From Catenuloplanes niger (GTDB lineage Bacteria; Actinomycetota; Actinomycetes; Mycobacteriales; Micromonosporaceae), in assembly GCF_031458255.1 (NCBI RefSeq), contig NZ_JAVDYC010000001.1, positions 5,217,001-5,281,000 of the forward strand: a stretch of DNA of 64,000 nucleotides, read 5' to 3'. The position numbers and the translations under genes were made by a program. Positions 26,224-33,942 of this stretch are shown piece by piece. Position 1 is the stretch's first letter, and every line of letters starts with the position of its first letter. The notes under the pieces were generated by a model, which saw nothing but the letters and a program-made list of their open reading frames with translations, did no database searches and had not been told where the DNA came from.

Positions 26224-27587
26224 GCCCTGCGAAGATCAAGCCCGTCCAGGTCCCCGAGCTGGTCACCACGCTGCCCGCGCTGGGGCCGACGACCAAGCTG
26301 CAGCTGCCCAAGGAGGCCGAGGCCACGCTGCCGAACGGGCTCACCGTGATCGCGATCCGGCGGCCGTCCGTGCCGCTGGTCGAGGTCCGGCTGCGCATCC
26401 CGTTCGGCAAGGCGCACCCGGCCCGCGCCGCCATGCTCGCCCAGACGCTGCTGTCCGGCACCGACACGATGTCCTCCGTGGAGATCGCGGCGGAGCTGCA
26501 GACGGTCGGCGGCGGACTGAGCGCGGGCGTCGATCCGGACCGGCTGATCCTCTCCGGGAACGGCCTGGTCGGCGGCCTGGAGCGGATCCTGGAGCTGCTC
26601 GGCGAGGTGCTCACCGCGGCCCGTTACCCGGCCGAGGAGGTGGCCACCGAGCGCGCCCGCCTGGTCGACCACATCCAGGTCGCGCAGAGCCAGCCGCAGC
26701 ACGTGGCCCGCACCGCGCTGCTCAAACGGATCTACGGCCGGCATCCGTACGCGAACCAGCTGCCCGAGCCGGAGCAGGTCAAGGCGATCCGCCCGGCCCA
26801 GCTGCGCGCGCTGCACTCGGAGCGGGTCCGGCCGGCCGGCGCCACGCTGGTGCTGGTCGGCGACATCACCCCGGCCAAGGCGATCGACACCGCGGAGCAG
26901 ATCCTCGGCGGCTGGGCGATCGGCGGTGACGTGCCGGCCACCAAGTGGGCGGTCCCGGCCGTACCGTCGCTGGTCCCCGGTGCCCTGATGGTCGTCGACC
27001 GGCCGGAGTCGGTGCAGTCGTCGCTGCGGATGGCGCTGCCCGCGGTGCCCCGCACGCACCCGGACCACGCCGCGCTGATGATCGCCAACCTGATCTTCGG
27101 TGGGTACTTCTCGTCCCGCTGGGTGGAGAACATCCGCGAGGACAAGGGCTACACGTACGGGCCGCACTCCGCGATCGAGCACCTGGTCGCCGGCTCCTCG
27201 CTCACCGTCGCGGCGGACGTGGCCACCGAGGTCACCGGCCCGGCGATGCTGGAGACGCTCTACGAACTGGGCCGGATCGCCAGCCTGCCGCCGGCCGAGG
27301 ACGAGCTGGAACAGGCCCGGCAGTACGCGCTGGGCAGCCTCCGGCTCGGCGTCGCCACCCAGGCCGGGCTGGCCGGGCTGGCCACCACGTACGCCGGCTC
27401 CGGCCTGCGCCTGAACCACCTCGCCGAGCACTCGGCCCGGCTCGCGGCCGTCACCAGGGACGAGGTGTTCGCCGCCGCGTCGACCTACCTCGCACCGGCC
27501 CGCGCGGTCACCGTCGTGCTCGGCGACGCCTCGCGGATCGAAGCGCCGCTCGCGGCCCTGACCCCGATCGAGAAAGCACAACCGTGA
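26220..27587 (+). CDS. M16-family peptidase, inactive partner subunit
   Basis: 455 residues of the same fold as the preceding protein, but the region where HxxEH should be reads HPARAAMLAQTLLSGT, so the zinc site is absent. The Arg-Tyr substrate-binding block SSRWVENIREDKGYTYG is kept near residue 300. This pattern is known for heteromeric M16B proteases, where one subunit carries zinc and the other the R-Y pair. Overlaps of four bases with both neighbours indicate a translationally coupled operon. Confidence 0.9.
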   Translation: MSPAKIKPVQVPELVTTLPALGPTTKLQLPKEAEATLPNGLTVIAIRRPSVPLVEVRLRIPFGKAHPARAAMLAQTLLSGTDTMSSVEIAAELQTVGGGLSAGVDPDRLILSGNGLVGGLERILELLGEVLTAARYPAEEVATERARLVDHIQVAQSQPQHVARTALLKRIYGRHPYANQLPEPEQVKAIRPAQLRALHSERVRPAGATLVLVGDITPAKAIDTAEQILGGWAIGGDVPATKWAVPAVPSLVPGALMVVDRPESVQSSLRMALPAVPRTHPDHAALMIANLIFGGYFSSRWVENIREDKGYTYGPHSAIEHLVAGSSLTVAADVATEVTGPAMLETLYELGRIASLPPAEDELEQARQYALGSLRLGVATQAGLAGLATTYAGSGLRLNHLAEHSARLAAVTRDEVFAAASTYLAPARAVTVVLGDASRIEAPLAALTPIEKAQP

Positions 27588-28519
27588 CGCACGAACGCCC
27601 GGGCCCACCGCTGGCCCGGACCACACTGGACCGCTCCGCCCACCGGCGGCGCGACGCCGAATGGCTGGCCGCGGCCTGGGAACGGGCCCGGGTGCTCGTG
27701 CTGGACACCCGCTCCGGCGGGCGCACCCTGATCACCGACGACAACCGGCTGCTGCTCTTCACGCCGGAGAGCGCGCCGCGCGTACCGGTGGAGTCCCGGC
27801 TCTTCCTCGGCGAGGAGCCGGACGGCGGGCCGGTCTTCGCGGTCGACGCGCCGCTGCCCACGGTCGCCGGCGCCCGGCCGGTGAACCTGCGTGACGTGGG
27901 CCACCAGCTCGACGACCGTGACGCCGGGCTGATGACCACCGCGCTGGCGCTGGCGAACTGGCACGCGGCCTACGGCTTCTCCCCGGTCAGCGGCGGCGCC
28001 ACCAGCGCGCACGAGGCCGGGTGGAGCCGGATCGACGCCGGTGGCAAGCAGGTCTGGCCGCGGACCGACCCCGCCATGATCGTGCTGGTGCACGACGGCG
28101 TGGCCGGGCCGGACGGCCGCTGCCTGCTGGGCAACAACGCGGCCTGGACCGGGGCGGCCGACATCCGGCGGTTCTCCTGCCTGGCCGGGTACGTCGAGCC
28201 GGGCGAGTCGGCCGAGGCCGCGGTGATCCGCGAGGTGGCGGAGGAGGTGGGGCTGCCGATCGGTGGCATCAGCTACGTCGCCAGCCAGCCGTGGCCGTTC
28301 CCGGGCTCGCTGATGCTCGGGTTCACCGCGACCGCCGATCCGTCGCTGCCGGTCACGGTGGACCCGGAGGAGATCGTCGAGGCCCGGTGGTTCACCCGGC
28401 GCGAGATCCGCACCGTCCTGGACGGTGGCACGGTGCTGACGCACGACGGACTGCGGGTCGGCCTGCCGATGGGGGCGTCCATCGCGCACTACCTGATCGC
28501 CAACTGGGTGGCGGAGTAG
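27584..28519 (+). CDS. nudC: NAD(+) diphosphatase / NADH pyrophosphatase
   Basis: 311 residues. The Nudix box GYVEPGESAEAAVIREVAEEVG (about 202-223) and the NudC-specific SQPWPFP (234-240) are both intact. The enzyme splits NAD(H) to NMN(H) and AMP and can remove NAD caps from RNA. The usual four-Cys zinc site ahead of the Nudix domain is degraded: where FCxxCG is expected the sequence reads FSPVSGG, and the second Cys pair is missing too. The GTG start overlaps the M16 stop (GTGA). In mycobacteria nudC is likewise near mycoredoxin and uvrD2, so this is the ancestral order. Confidence 0.92.
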   Translation: MTHERPGPPLARTTLDRSAHRRRDAEWLAAAWERARVLVLDTRSGGRTLITDDNRLLLFTPESAPRVPVESRLFLGEEPDGGPVFAVDAPLPTVAGARPVNLRDVGHQLDDRDAGLMTTALALANWHAAYGFSPVSGGATSAHEAGWSRIDAGGKQVWPRTDPAMIVLVHDGVAGPDGRCLLGNNAAWTGAADIRRFSCLAGYVEPGESAEAAVIREVAEEVGLPIGGISYVASQPWPFPGSLMLGFTATADPSLPVTVDPEEIVEARWFTRREIRTVLDGGTVLTHDGLRVGLPMGASIAHYLIANWVAE

Positions 28520-28561
28520 CGGCCGGGGCCCGGGCGCGGCCCGCGGTGCGCGTTCCGGCCG

Positions 28562-28846
28562 TCACCGGGCCTCGTCGGGCAGCGGCTCCAGGTCGCGGGC
28601 CTGCCAGCCACGGGGATCGCCGACTCTGATGATCTTCACGCGCTGGCGGCCGGAGCGCACCGAGCCCATCGCCGACAGCGCCCGCGCGAGGTCGAGCGCG
28701 GCGGACCGGTCCTGCGCCAGCACGGTCTGGCGCCGCGGCTCGGGCGTGGTCCGCTCATCACGCACCGATTTCCCGTCGGCCCACACGGACTCCATCGACC
28801 CCGTCTCCACCGGCCGGATATCGGTGCGGACGATCAGATAGCGCAT
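28562..28846 (-). CDS. Hypothetical protein, 94 aa
   Basis: Starts MRYLIVRTDIRPVETGSM behind a clear GGGGAG site. It is predicted soluble and mixed alpha/beta, with a basic C-terminal half (SGRQRVKIIRVGDPRGWQ). No family is recognised. It is convergent with nudC. The frame opens 30 codons earlier, but the ribosome site favours the ATG at 28846. Confidence 0.6.
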   Translation of the reverse strand: MRYLIVRTDIRPVETGSMESVWADGKSVRDERTTPEPRRQTVLAQDRSAALDLARALSAMGSVRSGRQRVKIIRVGDPRGWQARDLEPLPDEAR

Positions 28847-29107
28847 GATCCACTCCCCAGCGACGCCGTGACCCTCGGTAGTGGCCGGCATGCAATTCCC
28901 ACCTAAGTGGAAAGTGCAACCGTCCACCACGGACATGTTCCTGGCAGCTATTCGGACCCGGCAAGCACGGAGATTTCCGCACGGCTCAGCGCCACCCGAT
29001 CGAGTGAAAGTCTCTCACTTTGCGTAACCCCACCACCGTACGTGAGTTGTCGCCGGGCCGGGGGGCGCGTCGAAGATCAAGATCGGGGCGCGCGGCGGGG
29101 GTCGGTC

Positions 29108-30064
29108 TCAGGAGGAGAGATGCTGGTCCGGAGCGCGACGCTGAGCCGGTGGGTGCACCGTGGCGTGCAGGGTCTCCGCGGCCTCGACGAGCCACCGCAT
29201 GGAGTCCTCCGGGGAGAGTGCCGCGTCGCGGAGCCAGTCGTAGACGGTGGCGTAGTGGCGGACCTCGTCGGCCTCGTTGACGAACATGTCCCGTTCGAGG
29301 GTCTCCACCGCGACCGTCTCCGGGTCCTGCGGGTCGGCGAAGCGGTAGATCGAGAAACTGGTGTGCGCCAGGTACCAGTTGCCGACCGTGGCGGTGCGCG
29401 GCAGCACCCGGATCGTGACGTTGGGCAGCGCACCGATCCGGCGGAGGTGGGCGGCCTGGCCGCGGAGGATGTCGGGCGGGCCGCCGCGGCCGGTGAGCGC
29501 GGTCTCCTCCAGCACCACGTCGTAGCGCGGCGCGTCGTGGCGGCGGGTGAGCAGGGCCTGCCGCGCGATCCGCGCGTGGATCTGGTTCTCCAGGCCCTCC
29601 GGGCTGTGGCCGTCGGCGGGAGGGCTGGCCAGCGGGTGCGCGGAGATCAGGCGAAGGCGCGCGTACTCCGGGGTCTGGAGCAGGCCGGGAACGTAGGACG
29701 GCGCGTACTCCCGGATGTCGACGCAGCCGGCCTCCAACTCGGCCCAGTCGCGCTGCTGCGGCGTCATCACCGGGTAGGCGCGCAGCCAGGCCCGGGTGTT
29801 TCCGGCGTCCCGGGTGATCGCGATCAGCTCGTTGCGGGACTCGCCGTCGACGCCGTAGAGATCGAGCAGGTCGAGCACGTCGCCCAGGTCGGGGCGGCTG
29901 CGGCCGTTCTCCAGACGGGACAGTTTGGAGGCGGAGGCCCAGCCGATCCGCTCGATGACCTGGTCACCGGTGAGGCCGGCGGTCTCCCGCAGCCGGCGCA
30001 GCGCCTGTCCGAGCCGGCGTCGCCGCACTATCGGGCTCGGAGCAGGGGACACCGCAACCTCCAC
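29108..30064 (-). CDS. XRE-family HTH regulator with DUF5753 (Scr1-type)
   Basis: 318 residues. An N-terminal XRE HTH lies at about 15-75 (LGQALRRLRETAGLTGDQV, SASKLSRLENGRSRPDLGDV), followed by the DUF5753 domain (YAPSYVPGLLQTPEYARLRL, RQALLTRR, VVLEETAL). Proteins of this type are abundant in actinomycetes, often beside a small DUF397 gene, and act in development or as toxin-antitoxin-like pairs. No DUF397 gene is adjacent here. It is the last host gene before the integrated element's left edge. Confidence 0.9.
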   Translation of the reverse strand: MEVAVSPAPSPIVRRRRLGQALRRLRETAGLTGDQVIERIGWASASKLSRLENGRSRPDLGDVLDLLDLYGVDGESRNELIAITRDAGNTRAWLRAYPVMTPQQRDWAELEAGCVDIREYAPSYVPGLLQTPEYARLRLISAHPLASPPADGHSPEGLENQIHARIARQALLTRRHDAPRYDVVLEETALTGRGGPPDILRGQAAHLRRIGALPNVTIRVLPRTATVGNWYLAHTSFSIYRFADPQDPETVAVETLERDMFVNEADEVRHYATVYDWLRDAALSPEDSMRWLVEAAETLHATVHPPAQRRAPDQHLSS

Positions 30065-30182
30065 GTGTCAGCCGATCGTTTCGCCATCGCCCATTATGAA
30101 CCGCTTCATTGATACGCGGGGGACGCGCATTGCGAATGTCCAAGGCGCAGATCAATAGAAATCAGGCATTCTGCCGAACAAA

Positions 30183-30222
30183 TACGGCCGCCGATCGTAA
30201 ATGATCAAGATCGGCGGCCGTA
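30183..30222 (-). terminator. Original mycoredoxin terminator, now orphaned
   Basis: Perfect 14-bp arms TACGGCCGCCGATC (30183-30196) and complement (30209-30222), 16 bp beyond the stop codon of the stranded gene fragment. This is a strong minus-strand terminator that belonged to the mycoredoxin gene before the element separated them. Confidence 0.75.
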
Positions 30223-30237
30223 TATATGGCACAGCGC

Positions 30238-30333
30238 TCAGGCGGCGAGCTCCGCGAGATGGGCCTTCACCTGGACGATGGACGGGTTGGTCAGCGCGGA
30301 CCCGTCCTCGAAGCGCAGCGTGGGCACGGTCTG
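30238..30333 (-). pseudogene. Stranded 3' end of the mycoredoxin gene
   Basis: In the minus frame this reads QTVPTLRFEDGSALTNPS followed by IVQVKAHLAELAA and stop, which is the normal C-terminus of an actinobacterial mycoredoxin/glutaredoxin-like protein. It has no start of its own. Its first five codons (QTVPT) coincide with the 15-bp sequence shared with the hybrid gene at 38825-39088. The stretch is what the integrating element cut off and replaced. Confidence 0.85.
30319..30333. repeat. attL core
   Basis: CGTGGGCACGGTCTG; identical to 38927-38941 except for one C/T difference. It lies exactly where mycoredoxin homology stops on the left, with non-homologous DNA and the integrase gene to its right. 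Confidence 0.75.
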
Positions 30334-30382
30334 TAGAGTTGCCCCACTGGCTGAGGTGATCAGTCAGCATGGGGCGGAACCA

Positions 30383-32101
30383 GTGAACAAGCCCAGAGCC
30401 CTGGGTGTCGTCCGCCTCTCGGTCTCGAACGAGAACCAGACGGGCGAGGAGACGCAGCGTAGGCGCATCACGAAGAGGGCCGAGAGCGAGGAGATGGAGC
30501 TGGTCGGCTGGGCGGTCGACATCGACGTCTCCGGCTCCACGTCGCCGTGGATGCGTCCGTCCATCGGTGACTGGCTCACGAACCGCAAGGACGAGTTCGA
30601 CCACATCATCGTCTTGAAGATCGACCGGATCGCTCGGTCGGTCCGCCACCTTACCGGGCTGATGGAGTGGTGCTCGAAGCACGGCAAGGGCCTCATCTCG
30701 TGCGAGGAGGGCTTCGATCTGTCCAAGCCGTGGGGGAAGGTGGTCGTTCAGATCCTCGCGGTTGTGGCGGAAGCTGAGCTGGACGCGATCACCGCACGGA
30801 TCAGAGCTTCGCGCGAGGCCATGCGGCAGCACGGACGGTGGCCGGGCGGTCTGGTCCCGTTCGGCCGACGGTCCGTGAAGGGCTCAGACGGCTTCACGTT
30901 GGAGCTTGATCCCGAGTACGGTCCCGTCCTCAAGGAGATGATCCGGCGGTTCATCGACACGCCCAGCTTCTCGGGGGTGGCGCAATGGCTCAACGAGCAG
31001 GAGATCCCCACGGTCCAGGACATCGCTCGTCTCCGGTCGGCCAGAGGGGAGAGCACGACGCGTCTGATCGCTCCGGAGGCCAGGGGCAGGAAATGGCTGC
31101 CGAACGCGGTCCAGGCGATCCTCACCAACCGGTCACTCCTGGGCGAATACCAGACGGCCGATGGCTCCGTCCTGCGAGGTGACGACGGCGCACCCATCAT
31201 GAGATCGCAGCCGGTCCTCGGCATGGAGGAGTGGGCCGTCCTCCAGGACGCCGTGAACTCCGTGAAGTACAGGAAGCCGCGAGGGTCGTCCTCTGCCCTG
31301 CTCGGTGTCGCGTTCTGCCTCACGTGCGGCAATCCCCTGTACTTCACGAAGGCGGAGCCGGCCCGTAGCAGGAAGGCGCGATACCGATGCCACGGCAACA
31401 AGAGCAAGGGGCAGCCAGCGTGCAAGGGTGCGGCGCTCACTGCGGAGCGCCTGTACGCGTGGGTGGAGGAGTTGCTTCTCATACAGATCGGCGACCTGGA
31501 GATCATGGAGTCGGTCACGAAAGCCGGTGACGACGAGCAGGCCCGCAAGCTCGCGATCATTGACGGCGAGATGAACCAGCTCACGAAGGAGTTCCGGGCT
31601 GGTCGCCTCGAAGCAGTGGCCTACGCCTCCCAGGTCGCCCAGCTTGCCAACGACCGGGAGCAGGCGTTGAAGGCCGGTAAGGCCAAGCCGGTGACCCAAT
31701 GGGTCCCAACAGGGGAGACCTACGGCAACTGGTGGAAGAGGTCAACGGAGGAGGAACGGCGGGAGTTCCTGACCAGGCGTGGGTTCAAGGCGTATGCCGG
31801 TATGGGCTTGCTCGTCATCACTCCCGGGGATCTGCTTGGCTTCCTTGAGCAGCGTCAAGCAATCAGTTTCGGTGACGTGCCTGCCGAAGCCTTCGGTAAG
31901 CCGCATCTCTGGTGGGATAGAGGGGATTATGAGACCCTCGAAGAGGCGAAGGACAAGCTTTACGCCTCGGGCTTCTTTACCCGGTTCTTTCAGGACCTGC
32001 CAGCCGATGCGCCACGTGCGATCATTGATGTAAGCGATAACCTTTACCTGCCTCGGGATAGCGACTCCGACGCAATCGCAGATACCCGCTTATCGAGTTA
32101 G
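30383..32101 (+). CDS. Large serine recombinase (integrase)
   Basis: 572 residues from the GTG at 30383. The N-terminal resolvase domain has GVVRLSVS (catalytic Ser13), IIVLKIDRIARSVRHL and VVQILAVVAEAELDAITARIRA. The recombinase domain starts near WPGGLVPFGRR, and the zinc ribbon uses C312, C315, C336 and C347. A coiled-coil segment (about 365-430) follows. This is the phiC31/TP901-1 class that performs att-site-specific integration. An ATG in frame at 30278 exists but lies in the host part of the junction, so it cannot be the native start. The gene begins about 50 bp inside attL, the usual place for an integrase. Confidence 0.93.
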   Translation: MNKPRALGVVRLSVSNENQTGEETQRRRITKRAESEEMELVGWAVDIDVSGSTSPWMRPSIGDWLTNRKDEFDHIIVLKIDRIARSVRHLTGLMEWCSKHGKGLISCEEGFDLSKPWGKVVVQILAVVAEAELDAITARIRASREAMRQHGRWPGGLVPFGRRSVKGSDGFTLELDPEYGPVLKEMIRRFIDTPSFSGVAQWLNEQEIPTVQDIARLRSARGESTTRLIAPEARGRKWLPNAVQAILTNRSLLGEYQTADGSVLRGDDGAPIMRSQPVLGMEEWAVLQDAVNSVKYRKPRGSSSALLGVAFCLTCGNPLYFTKAEPARSRKARYRCHGNKSKGQPACKGAALTAERLYAWVEELLLIQIGDLEIMESVTKAGDDEQARKLAIIDGEMNQLTKEFRAGRLEAVAYASQVAQLANDREQALKAGKAKPVTQWVPTGETYGNWWKRSTEEERREFLTRRGFKAYAGMGLLVITPGDLLGFLEQRQAISFGDVPAEAFGKPHLWWDRGDYETLEEAKDKLYASGFFTRFFQDLPADAPRAIIDVSDNLYLPRDSDSDAIADTRLSS

Positions 32102-32242
32102 TTGAGGCGTTATGGGCTCTCTTCGGAGAGCCTATAACCGTCTATATGAGCTTCCTTAATGGCTCAGGCTTGGTGCGAGTGTTGCATCAATATTCCGGGC
32201 GGCGGTCTTTTTCTTCGCTGGATATCGGATATTGCCCAGAAG

Positions 32243-32255
32243 CCCCCGTAGGGGG
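32243..32255. repeat. Hairpin CCCCCGTAGGGGG
   Basis: First of three short palindromes with the same loop GTA; the flanking G and C extend the stem to six pairs. Confidence 0.7.
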
Positions 32256-32289
32256 CCATTGGCAGCTATGTGGCTAAACCGTAAAATGC

Positions 32290-32380
32290 TATAGCGGCTA
32301 TGGAGCTGAAATTGTAAACGGTTGGCTGGGTTAACGGTAGGCGGCTAAACCAGCCTTGCAGTATAAGACCCCGTAGGGGT
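32290..32380. repeat. ~90-bp module, copy 1
   Basis: Contains TATAGCGGCTATGGAGCTG, then GTAAACGGTTGG (32314-32325), then a 33-bp block (32348-32380) ending in ACCCCGTAGGGGT. The block matches 32501-32533 at 31 of 33 positions. Confidence 0.75.
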
Positions 32381-32410
32381 TTGTTGGGGTTTAACGGGGA
32401 TATGCGGCTA

Positions 32411-32445
32411 ACCGTAAGCTGGGCTAGCGGCTTACCGTAAGCTGG
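32411..32445. repeat. Short direct repeat ACCGTAAGCTGG
   Basis: Two exact 12-bp copies at 32411-32422 and 32434-32445, 23 bp apart, between the two longer modules. Confidence 0.7.
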
Positions 32446-32534
32446 ATATAGCGGTTATGAGGTGGAGCTGTAAACGGTTGGTGGTTGACCGTAAGCAGGT
32501 AACCAGCTTTGCAGTAGAAGACCCCGTAGGGGTC
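32446..32534. repeat. ~90-bp module, copy 2
   Basis: Contains TATAGCGGTTATG, GTAAACGGTTGG (32470-32481) and the 33-bp block 32501-32533. It ends in the perfect hairpin GACCCCGTAGGGGTC (32520-32534). Confidence 0.75.
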
Positions 32535-32893
32535 TATACAAAGGGTAGGCAGCATAACTGCGAAGCAGTTATTCCGGTTTCGCACGCGCGCGAGGCCGGA
32601 GCGTTTGGGCTGGTCGAGGGTGGGCTGGAGGGTCGGATTGCCGCTTTCGACATCCGCCACCGCCTCAGCGGCCTTCTGGCGTGCTGGGCGGGTCTACCCT
32701 AGACCCCGGGTACCGCCCAGGCTCGTTCGGGCCGCAGTGTAGATCTCAGGCCCCCTGGCGATCCCGTCATGATCTTCGGTGGGGGCGTGGGCTGCCAACT
32801 CTTGAGCACACCGCCGTCGTCCCTGCTGGGCAACCAGAGTGCTCCGCGCTGAGGGCCTTCTGTCGGCACATTTGCTTTGCCGCAGCCGTCGGG

Positions 32894-33697
32894 TTAGCAA
32901 CGTAGCCGGAATGCCTCCCATTCGGCCGAGGCGTCAACCATGCGCTCGGTCCAGGGATCTGTGCTGCCCTTGCCGATATGAGACCATAGCCTCGCGTTTG
33001 CTGTTGCAAACTCGTTGAGTCCTTCGCCTGTCGTTATTTGCCATGTCGGCACTTTGCTTGCCCAGCGTTCGGCCGAGGGTGGCTGATGCCCGGATGCGAT
33101 AAGCCAAATTACCCAGTAGGCGGCATCGAGCCATGGGGCACCTCGGGTGGCCCATCCCCAATCAACGATCCGAGCTTTCCCTTTGTATACGATGATGTTG
33201 GCGTTGTTAAGATCGGTGTGCAGTAGGGAGTCGCCGATGAAGTGGTGAACGCTACCGGGGCGAACGTAGGCTTGAAGTCGCTGGCCGGCATCCCGCAACT
33301 CAATGTCCGGGCGCGGGATTTCGCTCATCTGGGTTAAGAGGTCGACGACTACCGGGACATGAAATGAGCTAGGGCTGTAATCGGCCACGCTGCCTTGCAA
33401 CATCTCGAAGACGAGTACGTCCCAGCCGTATTTCACGACTCGCCCATGAAGCTTCGGCGCAACTGCGTGCACGTGCGGCGCGACTTCGGCTTCTCTTGCC
33501 TGCGTCCATGACCATCGGTTGCCGGATCGGAGCGCCTTGACGAAGAAATGCCCCTTGGCGCTCGCCAGTTTCACCCCCACCGCGCTGTTGAAGCCTTCGG
33601 CTACCGGCTCAACGGTGATCGGGGTTCCTGTGATCTGCTCAATGGCGGCACGGGTCCCTACGGGCAGGGCGTCATACGAGACTCGATGAACTGACAT
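32894..33697 (-). CDS. Aminoglycoside-phosphotransferase-fold kinase
   Basis: 267 residues of the APH/choline-kinase fold. The N-lobe contains VEGF-like PVAEGFNSAVGVKL and the ATP-binding Lys in HFFVKALRSG. The catalytic loop HTDLNNANIIV gives His160/Asp162 (the HxDxxxxN motif), and IVDWGWA gives the metal-binding Asp179. The substrate could be an antibiotic, a sugar or a peptide-derived product. The ATG at 33697 is supported by AGGAAG. It lies downstream of the peptide precursor on the same strand, about 80 bp away, so it may be the last gene of that cassette rather than a resistance gene. Confidence 0.8.
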   Translation of the reverse strand: MSVHRVSYDALPVGTRAAIEQITGTPITVEPVAEGFNSAVGVKLASAKGHFFVKALRSGNRWSWTQAREAEVAPHVHAVAPKLHGRVVKYGWDVLVFEMLQGSVADYSPSSFHVPVVVDLLTQMSEIPRPDIELRDAGQRLQAYVRPGSVHHFIGDSLLHTDLNNANIIVYKGKARIVDWGWATRGAPWLDAAYWVIWLIASGHQPPSAERWASKVPTWQITTGEGLNEFATANARLWSHIGKGSTDPWTERMVDASAEWEAFRLRC

Positions 33698-33777
33698 GTG
33701 AACTTCCTGGTCGACCGGATGGCCCTGGGACGTCTGGCACGACAACGCCCCAGGGTCTTACCGGGTTGTGGCCGTGC

Positions 33778-33942
33778 CTAGCGGTAGGGGTTGTCGTCGC
33801 CGCAACCGCGCTGGTTGCCGCCGGTCAGGTCGTCGATCTGCGTGATGACGACCCCGGTGGGCTCCGGCGCGGGTGCCGAGCGGATCACGGTGCTGAGCGC
33901 CTGCTGCGGGCGGCTGATGATCTCGATCGGGACGGGGCTCAT
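33778..33942 (-). CDS. Candidate radical-SAM-modified precursor peptide, 54 aa
   Basis: Starts at an ATG whose last bases form the stop of the radical SAM gene (ATGA overlap) behind AAGGAGG. The sequence is MSPVPIEIISRPQQALSTVI as a leader-like N-terminus, a Pro/Ala hinge (SAPAPEPTG) and a polar C-terminus ending GGNQRGCGDDNPYR, with one Cys (47), one Tyr (53) and no Trp. Tight coupling to a SPASM enzyme and the leader-plus-small-core layout are typical of RiPP precursors. I recognise no described family. The Tyr one residue from the C-terminus recalls PQQ/mycofactocin logic only loosely. Confidence 0.7.
   Translation of the reverse strand: MSPVPIEIISRPQQALSTVIRSAPAPEPTGVVITQIDDLTGGNQRGCGDDNPYR

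Larger units (their letters stand above)
32102..32893. other. Low-GC non-coding region with repeats
   Basis: About 790 bp without a convincing gene. The first ~460 bp are AT-rich for this genome and hold repeated modules and three CCCCGTAGGGG hairpins (see separate entries). The remainder is of ordinary composition and holds nothing I can name. Possible roles are a replication or transfer origin of the element, or a structured RNA. Confidence 0.6.

Noticed and set aside
23823-27587. 1254-codon plus-strand frame spanning ssuA to the second M16 gene
   Set aside because: Its first two-thirds are antisense to ssuA or out of frame with the first M16 gene; only the part from 26220 is real.
30278-30382. 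Earlier ATG start for the large serine integrase
   Set aside because: It lies in and left of the attL core, so it would not exist in the excised element; the GTG at 30383 is inside the element.
32424-32660. Possible small minus-strand gene in the element's repeat region
   Set aside because: No ribosome site, codon use is atypical, and it runs across the repeated hairpin modules.
32894-33697. Acquired aminoglycoside resistance gene
   Set aside because: Only the general kinase fold is visible; no subfamily-specific features, and its position at the end of a peptide cassette makes a biosynthetic role at least as likely.
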